A stretch of 21,138 bases of DNA from CAYNWK01 sp964400875. Its GTDB lineage: Bacteria > Chloroflexota > Anaerolineae > Anaerolineales > UBA4823. Both the position numbers and the translations under genes were made by a program. Shown in pieces: positions 15,315 to 21,138 of the stretch. The stretch lies in assembly GCA_964400875.1 (NCBI GenBank), contig CAYNWK010000072.1:1-21138 (forward strand), written 5' to 3'. Position 1 is the stretch's first letter. Each line of letters begins with the position of its first letter. The notes below the pieces were generated by a model. The model saw only the letters and a program-made list of their open reading frames with translations, did no database searches and was not told the DNA's origin.

Positions 15315-16478
15315 ATGGTCATGCAACGGAAGATCTACCTCGATTATGCCGCGACAACCCCGGTGGACCCACGCGTATTTGCCGCGATGAAGCCCTATTT
15401 CTCCGAATTGTTCGGCAACCCGTCCTCGGTGCACACCTTCGGGCAGCAAGCCGAGGCTGCCCTGGAATCCGCCCGGGAGAGCGTAGCCGGATGTCTGAAT
15501 TGCCAGCCGAAAGAAGTCATCTTTACTTCCTGCGGGTCGGAGAGCGACAACCTGGCGCTGCGCGGGGCGGCGATGTCGGCGCGCAAAAATCGAGGCGCAA
15601 ACCACCTGTTAATCAGCCCCGTCGAACACCACGCGGTAAGCCATACCGCCAGGCAGCTGGCTGAATGGTATGATTTCGAGCTGGAATATCTCCCGGTGGA
15701 TGAGAGCGGGATGGTCTCGCCGGCGGACGTCGCCGACATGTTGCGACCGGATACAGCCGTGGTGTCCGTGATTCACGCCAATAACGAGATCGGCACGGTG
15801 AATCCCATCGCCGCGATCGGCAGCCTCTGCCGGGAACGCGGTGTGCCTCTCCATACCGATTCAGTGCAAGGCGCTGCCCATTTGCCCATCGATGTAAGTG
15901 CGCTCAAGGTCGATCTGCTTTCCCTCGGCGCGCACAAATTTTACGGCCCCAAAGGCGTCGGCGTGCTGTACGTGCGGGAAGGGACGAAGCTCCTCCCGGC
16001 GCAAACCGGCGGCGGGCAAGAATTCGGGCTGCGCGCCGGCACCAGTAACATCCCCTATATCGTCGGTCTCGCCGAAGCTTTCCGGCTGGCGCAAGAAGAA
16101 CGCCAAGGGCGTGAGAACTATTTGCTGCCTTTGCGCGACCGGATCATCGGCCGCGTGCTTGAGGAGGTCCCGGACGCCCGGCTGACCGGGCATCCCAACC
16201 AGCGACTACCAAACCACACCAGTTTTGTTTTCTCGGGCGTGGATGGCAACGCCCTGCTGGCGATGCTGGATGTTGCCGGATACGCTTGCTCCTCCGGTTC
16301 AGCCTGTAAGACGGGAGATCCGGAACCATCGGAAGTGCTTACCGCGATCGGCCTGCCGCGAAGCTGGGGACTCGGTTCCTTGCGCGTCACGCTCGGGGTA
16401 AGGACGACGCCGGATGAGGTGGACAGCTTCCTGGATATTCTCCGCGATACGATCACCAGGGTCCGCCGGCTGAATTGA
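15315..16478 (+). CDS. Cysteine desulfurase, NifS/IscS family
   Basis: 387 residues. It removes sulfur from cysteine with PLP and passes it on as a persulfide for Fe-S clusters and thiolated tRNA. YLDYAATTPV (8-17), GNPSSVH (34-40), VEHHAV with His105 over the ring, HTDSVQGAAH (180-189), the Schiff-base Lys208 in GAHKFYGPKG, and the catalytic Cys331 in SSGSACKTG are all there. The short loop around Cys331 and the overall length match class I NifS/IscS. The start may be the ATG at 15315 or the one at 15321; the -10 box seven bases upstream supports a leaderless start at 15315. MnmA follows 51 bases downstream and needs exactly this sulfur, so the two probably form an operon. Confidence 0.93.
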   Translation: MVMQRKIYLDYAATTPVDPRVFAAMKPYFSELFGNPSSVHTFGQQAEAALESARESVAGCLNCQPKEVIFTSCGSESDNLALRGAAMSARKNRGANHLLISPVEHHAVSHTARQLAEWYDFELEYLPVDESGMVSPADVADMLRPDTAVVSVIHANNEIGTVNPIAAIGSLCRERGVPLHTDSVQGAAHLPIDVSALKVDLLSLGAHKFYGPKGVGVLYVREGTKLLPAQTGGGQEFGLRAGTSNIPYIVGLAEAFRLAQEERQGRENYLLPLRDRIIGRVLEEVPDARLTGHPNQRLPNHTSFVFSGVDGNALLAMLDVAGYACSSGSACKTGDPEPSEVLTAIGLPRSWGLGSLRVTLGVRTTPDEVDSFLDILRDTITRVRRLN

Positions 16479-16529
16479 GCCTGGTCGATCCTCAACCTTC
16501 GCAATTCGACTAAAGGTGCCAGAAATTCT

Positions 16530-17612
16530 TTGATGACGAAAACCAAAGCGCGCGTTGTCGTCGCCATGAGCGGCGGTGTAGATAGCTCCGTGGCTGCAGC
16601 CCTGCTGGAGCAGCAGGGCTATGAAGTCATCGGCATGATGATGCGGCTGTGGAGTGAGCCAGGGAAAGAGGCCTACAACCGCTGCTGCACGCCCGATGCC
16701 ATGGCGCTGGCGCGTCGGGTTGCGGCCAAATTAAGCATACCTTTTTACGCAGTCAATGCCCAGGACTATTTCCATGACACCGTTGTGGATTACTTCGTCG
16801 ATGGGTATTCCCGCGGGCTCACACCCAACCCCTGTGTGGTGTGCAACCGGCAGGTACGCTGGGAGTTCTTACTCAACCGGGCGCTCTCCTTCGGCGCCGC
16901 CTTCATGGCCACCGGGCATTACGCCCGGGTAGATTGTGTCGAGCCGCCAGGTGAATATATCCTATCCAGGGCCGTGGATCGGACAAAGGATCAATCCTAC
17001 GTTCTGCATGTTTTAGGCCAGCAGCAGCTGGCTCACGCGCTTTTCCCCTTGGGCGGCTACACCAAAGTTGAAGTCCGCCAGCTGGCTCGGGACTTCGATC
17101 TGCCGGTTGCCGACCGCGCCGACAGCCAGGATTTGTGCTTCCTGGGGAACGGCGACTACCGCGATTTCCTGGCGCGCAACGCTCCTGAGGTGAGCAATCC
17201 CGGCCCGATCTTTTCCAGCAGCGGCGAACGCCTTGGGGAGCATCGCGGCCTGGCCTTCTACACCATCGGTCAGCGCAAGGGCCTGGGAATCGCTGCGCCC
17301 CATCCCCTCTACGTCTTGGACAAGAATAGGAGCCGCAACGCGCTGATCGTCGGACCCAGCGATGAACTGGGCACGTCGGAATTGACCGCCGCTCAAGTCA
17401 ACTGGACTTCAGGCCGGCCTCCTGCCGCCACGATTCGTGCGCAGGTGATGATTCGTTACAAAGCGCACTTGGTCAACGCCCTGGTGACGCCACAAGGCCT
17501 GGAAGGCGTGCATGTCCGTTTCGACGAACCGCTGCGTGACATCACTCCAGGCCAGGCCGCGGTCTTTTACCAGGATGAACGCGTGCTCGGCGGCGGGATC
17601 ATTCAGGAATAG
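16530..17612 (+). CDS. mnmA: tRNA-specific 2-thiouridylase
   Basis: 360 residues. It adenylates and thiolates uridine 34 of the tRNAs for Lys, Glu and Gln. AMSGGVDSS (12-20) is the PP-loop; the catalytic cysteine pair is Cys105 in NPCVVCNRQVRWE and Cys203 in DSQDLCFLG; GQRKGLG (247-253) is the conserved central-domain segment, followed by the C-terminal barrel. Length is normal. The TTG at 16530 is followed directly by ATG at 16533; an AAAGGTG eleven bases before the TTG is the only ribosome binding candidate. It follows the cysteine desulfurase gene by 51 bases and would receive its sulfur, either directly or through a relay protein not seen here. Confidence 0.95.
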   Translation: MMTKTKARVVVAMSGGVDSSVAAALLEQQGYEVIGMMMRLWSEPGKEAYNRCCTPDAMALARRVAAKLSIPFYAVNAQDYFHDTVVDYFVDGYSRGLTPNPCVVCNRQVRWEFLLNRALSFGAAFMATGHYARVDCVEPPGEYILSRAVDRTKDQSYVLHVLGQQQLAHALFPLGGYTKVEVRQLARDFDLPVADRADSQDLCFLGNGDYRDFLARNAPEVSNPGPIFSSSGERLGEHRGLAFYTIGQRKGLGIAAPHPLYVLDKNRSRNALIVGPSDELGTSELTAAQVNWTSGRPPAATIRAQVMIRYKAHLVNALVTPQGLEGVHVRFDEPLRDITPGQAAVFYQDERVLGGGIIQE

Positions 17613-17686
17613 GGATTGCGCGTTGGATAGGACTTCGCCGGTGCGCTAACCCTTTGGTATAGACTTCAAGAAAGAGAGATGGACAC

Positions 17687-18358
17687 ATGTGTGGACGATT
17701 CACTTTAACCGTGGACCCCGGACAACTGCGTGAAGCTTTCCCGGGCGTAGCAATTTCTGACGAGATTCAACCTCGCTACAATATCGCGCCTACCCAACCG
17801 GTGGCCGTCATCCCAAACAACGGCAAGAACAAGCTGGATTTCTTTGTGTGGGGGCTTATTCCCTCCTGGGCCAAGGATCCTGCGATTGGCTCGCGCATGA
17901 TCAACGCGCGCTCCGAGACGCTGGCGGAGAAACCCGCCTTTCGCGCTGCATATCGCCGTCGCCGCTGTCTGGTCCTGGCCGACGGCTTTTACGAATGGCG
18001 CAAAGAACCCGGCAGCCAGCCCAAGACGCCGATGTACATCCAGATGGAATCGCGCGAACCCTTTGCCTTCGCCGGCCTTTGGGAATTCTGGCAATCGACG
18101 GACGGATCCGAGGTGCTCTCTTGCACGATCATCACGACAAAACCAAACGCGCTTGTCGCCAAGATTCACAACCGCATGCCGGTGGTGTTGCCGAGGGAGG
18201 CTTATGACCTATGGCTGGACCCGGCAGAGTTGAACCCCGCTGATTTAGACCCGCTCTTACAGCCTTTCCCGGCGGAAGAGATGACCGCCTATCCGGTGTC
18301 TCGCCTGGTCAACAAGCCCCAAAACGACGTCCCGGAGGTCATCCAGCCAGTCAATTAA
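17687..18358 (+). CDS. SRAP domain protein (YedK/HMCES family)
   Basis: 223 residues. SRAP proteins shield abasic sites in single-stranded DNA by forming a thiazolidine link through the N-terminal cysteine, which is exposed after Met removal. Here MCGRFTLT gives Cys2, YNIAPTQ (31-37) the conserved Asn, INARSE (72-77) the DNA-contact segment, ADGFYEWR the catalytic Glu103, and IHNRMPVVL the catalytic His161. All residues needed for activity are present and the length is that of bacterial YedK. The ATG at 17687 is fixed by the need for Cys2; a GAGAGA lies upstream. A hairpin terminator follows at 18421. The link to the preceding mnmA gene (74 bases away) is probably only positional. Confidence 0.93.
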   Translation: MCGRFTLTVDPGQLREAFPGVAISDEIQPRYNIAPTQPVAVIPNNGKNKLDFFVWGLIPSWAKDPAIGSRMINARSETLAEKPAFRAAYRRRRCLVLADGFYEWRKEPGSQPKTPMYIQMESREPFAFAGLWEFWQSTDGSEVLSCTIITTKPNALVAKIHNRMPVVLPREAYDLWLDPAELNPADLDPLLQPFPAEEMTAYPVSRLVNKPQNDVPEVIQPVN

Positions 18359-18420
18359 ATTATCCAACACGCATTAGAGCAGGCATCTCGGGCTAACATG
18401 TTCGAAAACTTAACAAATTG

Positions 18421-18449
18421 AAGGGACCTGGCGCAACGCCAAGTCCTTT
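18421..18449 (+). terminator. Probable terminator after the SRAP gene
   Basis: AAGGGACCTGGCG, loop CAA, CGCCAAGTCCTTT pairs over 13 positions with one mismatch and one G.T, followed by AATTCGTTT. Being T-rich on one side and A-rich on the other it may act in both directions. Confidence 0.6.
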
Positions 18450-18470
18450 AATTCGTTTAAATTAAGTAGG

Positions 18471-18557
18471 AGTTCCGCAGTTTTGAAGAGATATGGGGAA
18501 ATTGTGATTTAACGCCACCTGCCGGGTCGCTCTTCCCCCATTGAGCTGCGGAGGAAC
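18471..18557 (+). promoter_or_regulatory. Strongly structured RNA region upstream of the first glycosyltransferase
   Basis: Nested pairing: GTTCCGCAG (18472-18480) with CTGCGG...GGAAC (18546-18557, three extra bases AGG within), enclosing TGGGGAA (18494-18500) with TTCCCCCA (18533-18540), enclosing a small ACC/GGT hairpin. The element ends 61 bases before the ATG of the glycosyltransferase. No known riboswitch class is recognised. It could be a cis-regulatory leader, a small RNA, or a decayed repeat. Confidence 0.4.
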
Positions 18558-18618
18558 AATTCAATATCAATGGCGGAAAACGCAAGCATCTGCGACGCCA
18601 ACATCGAGGATCACATTC

Positions 18619-19863
18619 ATGCGCATTGGCTTCATCGCGGCTAGGTTAAAAGGTACAGACGGAGTTTCTTTAGAGGTTGAAAAATGGGCTCGCGTTTTAC
18701 ATCGCATGGGTCACGAGCTTTATTATTGTGCTGGTGAATTAGGAGGATACGCTCAAGATGGCACCTTGATCCCTAAACTTCATTTTGCCGACCAATCCAT
18801 CCAAACCCTCACCCAACGCGCCTTCGACACCAATCCGGAACAAAACGGGGATAAGATCATCGATCAGGTTTATGAGGCCGCCGATGAATTGCGAGCCCCG
18901 CTGAGGAAATTCATCCGCTCCAACCAGCTGGATTTGATAATCGTCCAAAACGCCCTGACGATTCCGATGAACCTCCCGCTTGGGGTATGCCTGACCGGGT
19001 TAATTGCGGAACTAGGCATCGATACGATTGCTCACCACCACGATTTCTTCTGGGAGCGCCAGCGATATCAAACCAACGCTATTCTCGACCTTTTAGACAC
19101 AACTTTCCCAGCGAAATTGCCCACCATCCAACATGTCACGATCAATTCCATCGCCCAGGCCCGCTTGAAAGCTCGCCGGGGGATTGATTCCACTTTAATC
19201 CCTAACGTAATCGATTACGCTACACCTGCGCCCGGGATCGACGACTACAACCGTGATTTCAAAGAAGCCCTGGGCCTCTGGGAGGAAGATCCGCTGATCC
19301 TTCAACCTACCCGGGTTATCCAGCGCAAAGGCATCGAGTTAGCCATTGAATTGGTCCATCGACTGGGATTACCGGAGCCAAAACTGTTTATTTCCCATCG
19401 CTCGGACGATGAGGGAGTCTCTCATTGGCATTGGCTTAAGAGGGAAGCCCGGGTATTAAGAGTCGACGTTCAAATGATCGATCATATGATCGGCACGCAA
19501 CGTAGCAAAATCAATGGTCATAAAGTTTACTCCTTGTGGGATGCTTATCCATTCGCCAATCTTGTCACTTATCCCAGCATCTACGAAGGCTTTGGAAACG
19601 CGCTGCTCGAAGCAGTTTATTTTAAGCGTCTGGTGATCGTCAATCGCTACCCCGTCTACAATGCCGACATCAAGCCATTGGGCTTTGAGTTTATCGAACT
19701 GGACGGTTTTATCGATGACGGTGTGGTAGAAGAAACTCGCCGGCTATTAAGAGATCCGCATGCGGTAAATGAGATGGCGGAAAAGAATTATCAGATCGCT
19801 CAGGAACATTTTTCTCTGGAAGTACTCCAAGAAAAGCTGAGCGATCTTTTAAAGAATTTCTAG
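18619..19863 (+). CDS. GT4 family glycosyltransferase (first tandem copy)
   Basis: 414 residues from the ATG at 18619, with GAGGAT eight bases upstream; the open frame extends 26 codons further, but the product MRIGFIAARLKGTDGVSLE begins like the second copy exactly here. The N-terminal Rossmann domain has the acceptor-side loop GTDGVSLEVEKW, NALTIPMNLPLG (111-122) and AHHHDFFWER (138-147). The C-terminal domain carries QPTRVIQRKG (229-238, Arg232 and Lys237 for the nucleotide phosphates) and the EX7E motif EGFGNALLE (323-331). GT4 enzymes are retaining transferases using nucleotide sugars. Donor and acceptor cannot be told; glycolipid, exopolysaccharide or compatible-solute synthesis are possible. 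It is cytosolic, with no membrane helix. A close paralogue follows. Confidence 0.9.
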   Translation: MRIGFIAARLKGTDGVSLEVEKWARVLHRMGHELYYCAGELGGYAQDGTLIPKLHFADQSIQTLTQRAFDTNPEQNGDKIIDQVYEAADELRAPLRKFIRSNQLDLIIVQNALTIPMNLPLGVCLTGLIAELGIDTIAHHHDFFWERQRYQTNAILDLLDTTFPAKLPTIQHVTINSIAQARLKARRGIDSTLIPNVIDYATPAPGIDDYNRDFKEALGLWEEDPLILQPTRVIQRKGIELAIELVHRLGLPEPKLFISHRSDDEGVSHWHWLKREARVLRVDVQMIDHMIGTQRSKINGHKVYSLWDAYPFANLVTYPSIYEGFGNALLEAVYFKRLVIVNRYPVYNADIKPLGFEFIELDGFIDDGVVEETRRLLRDPHAVNEMAEKNYQIAQEHFSLEVLQEKLSDLLKNF

Positions 19864-19951
19864 ATCGATTTGGTCAGAAATTCCCCCAGGTCAGCCCTAT
19901 CTATCCCAGTCTGCCCGCCGACTTCATCTCGTTATCTATCCTGATTACGGT

Positions 19952-20134
19952 ACAATAAAGACAACAAATCTGCTGGATACTATATTTTCTCCCACGCAGG
20001 CTTTGAACATAGCAGCAGCTGCATAACTCAACCTGTAGACGGTTTTAATTCAAAACAACGTAAACGCGTGAGGTTTAAACCAACGCCTCTTGTCTTTATT
20101 GTTGACTCCTGCACAACAAAGCTGGGGGAGAAAA
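19952..20134 (+). repeat. Two interleaved inverted repeats upstream of the second glycosyltransferase
   Basis: Arm A ACAATAAAGACAA (19952-19964) is a perfect 13-base complement of A' TTGTCTTTATTGT (20090-20102). Arm B TTTTCTCCC...GCTTTG (19985-20005) pairs with B' CAAAGC...GGGAGAAAA (20117-20134) over six plus nine bases. The order A-B-A'-B' means the stems would be a pseudoknot or exclude one another. The rest of the 291-base gap between the two glycosyltransferases holds no gene that I can support; a GGTTTAAACC palindrome lies inside. Confidence 0.55.
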
Positions 20135-20154
20135 GTTTAAAGAGGAGCTGATAA

Positions 20155-21138
20155 ATGCGGATTGGTTTCATATCAACGCGCCTGAGCGGTACCGACGGTG
20201 TGACGCTGGAGGTGGAGAAATGGGCTAAGGTCTTGGCCCGGATGGGTCACGAGATACTGTTCTGCGCGGGCGAGCTGGGCGACTACGCAGAGGGCGGTGT
20301 GCTGATCCCAAAGCTTAATTTCGCAGAACAATCAATTCAGCATCTCACGGATGACGCATTTGGAGAACGTACCTCAGTTGATCGAGATCAGCTGATCGAT
20401 GAGATTTACACTACTGCCGATGAAATACGTACACCGTTACGGCGCTTCATTCGTTCGAACCGATTAGACATGATCATCGTCCAAAATGCGCTGACCATCC
20501 CAATGAACCTCCCACTGGGAGTTTGTTTGACCGGTCTGATCGCCGAATTAGGTATCAATACGATTGCCCACCATCACGACTTTTACTGGGAACGCCAGCG
20601 CTACCAGACGAGCGAGATCCTCGATCTCTTGGATACGACCTTCCCCGCAAAACTGGAAAGCATCCAACATGTCACCATCAATACTATCGCTCAGAAACGA
20701 CTGTTAGCCAGACGGGGGATCGAATCAGTCGTTATCCCAAACGTTCACGACTTTGCCAGCTCATCTCCCGGTGTGGATGAATATAACGAGGACTTGCGTC
20801 AAGCGCTTGACCTTCATCCAGGAGATGTTTTCGTAATGCAGCCAACTCGGGTGATCCAACGCAAGGGCATTGAAATGGCTATCGAGCTGGTCAAACGTCC
20901 TGAATTGCCCGAATCACGCTTATTTATTACTCACCGCTCTGACGATGAAGGCTTATCCTATTGGCACTGGCTCAAAAGAGAAGCTTCGGTGATGGGCGTA
21001 CAGGTGCAGTTGATCGATCATCTGATTGGCAACGAAAGAGCATTAATCAATGGGTATAAAGTCTACTCCTTATGGGATGCATACCCGCATGCCGATCTGA
21101 TTACATTTCCCAGTCTTTACGAAGGCTTCGGCAATGCC
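20155..21138 (+). CDS. GT4 family glycosyltransferase (second tandem copy, cut by window end)
   Basis: 328 codons are visible from the ATG at 20155 to the last base, with no stop; about 86 residues are missing by comparison with the first copy. GAGGAG (20142-20147) lies seven bases before the ATG. The product begins MRIGFISTRLSGTDGVTLE and is about 70% identical to the first copy by eye, including NALTIPMNLPLGVCLTGLIAE, AHHHDFYWERQRYQT, QPTRVIQRKGIE and, at the very end, YEGFGNA of the EX7E motif. The differences are spread over the whole length, so the duplication is old and both copies look functional. The different leader regions suggest separate regulation. Function as for the first copy. 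Confidence 0.9.
   Translation, partial: MRIGFISTRLSGTDGVTLEVEKWAKVLARMGHEILFCAGELGDYAEGGVLIPKLNFAEQSIQHLTDDAFGERTSVDRDQLIDEIYTTADEIRTPLRRFIRSNRLDMIIVQNALTIPMNLPLGVCLTGLIAELGINTIAHHHDFYWERQRYQTSEILDLLDTTFPAKLESIQHVTINTIAQKRLLARRGIESVVIPNVHDFASSSPGVDEYNEDLRQALDLHPGDVFVMQPTRVIQRKGIEMAIELVKRPELPESRLFITHRSDDEGLSYWHWLKREASVMGVQVQLIDHLIGNERALINGYKVYSLWDAYPHADLITFPSLYEGFGNA

Noticed and set aside
19952..20102. A 151-base MITE with 13-base terminal inverted repeats
   Set aside because: No target-site duplication flanks the ends and a second pairing crosses it; a regulatory RNA fits as well. A genome-wide copy search would decide.

Overview
The window looks like a chromosomal piece of a GC-rich bacterium, most likely a member of the Chloroflexota (Anaerolineae-like). 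This is an inference from gene content: an FG-GAP repeat lipoprotein, a small membrane-anchored protein with a CEPPCW...ITPG motif that I associate with that phylum, an archaeal/fungal-type aspartate-semialdehyde dehydrogenase, frequent TTG starts, and probably leaderless transcripts.

Layout. 1-1800: an AT-rich, probably acquired patch with a membrane-embedded NACHT-like NTPase (minus strand, possibly frameshifted at its 3' end) and a small ABM-fold-like protein. 1939-4494: a truncated membrane-anchored protein, a DUF4256 protein and a seven-repeat FG-GAP lipoprotein. 4587-4731: a tRNA(CAU) gene with its own promoter and terminator, followed by repeats. 4973-11880: the most interesting part, a minus-strand operon of four genes: aminotransferase, a fused GCS2-like amide ligase/M20 deacylase, aspartate kinase and aspartate-semialdehyde dehydrogenase. 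It is preceded by a good promoter, a 31-residue threonine-rich leader peptide and a textbook attenuator (a nine-base arm that occurs twice on either side of its complement, the second copy followed by a U tract). 11942-15125: a second minus-strand operon (phosphohexomutase, TatD nuclease, polyprenyl diphosphate synthase). 15315-18358: plus-strand cysteine desulfurase, MnmA and an SRAP protein. 18619-21138: two tandem GT4 glycosyltransferase paralogues, each preceded by an RNA region with strong pairing potential; the second runs off the window.

How the genes may work together. Aspartate kinase and the dehydrogenase make aspartate semialdehyde. A ligase that could put an amide blocking group on an amine, an aminotransferase and a deacylase that could remove the block are co-transcribed with them. 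This copies the logic of the acyl-blocked diaminopimelate route (acylate, transaminate, deacylate), but with an ATP-dependent ligase fused to the deacylase in place of an acyl-CoA transferase. The leader points to control by charged tRNA-Thr. Function of the ligase/M20 fusion is inferred, not shown. The cysteine desulfurase and MnmA next to each other form a natural sulfur donor and tRNA 2-thiouridylase pair.
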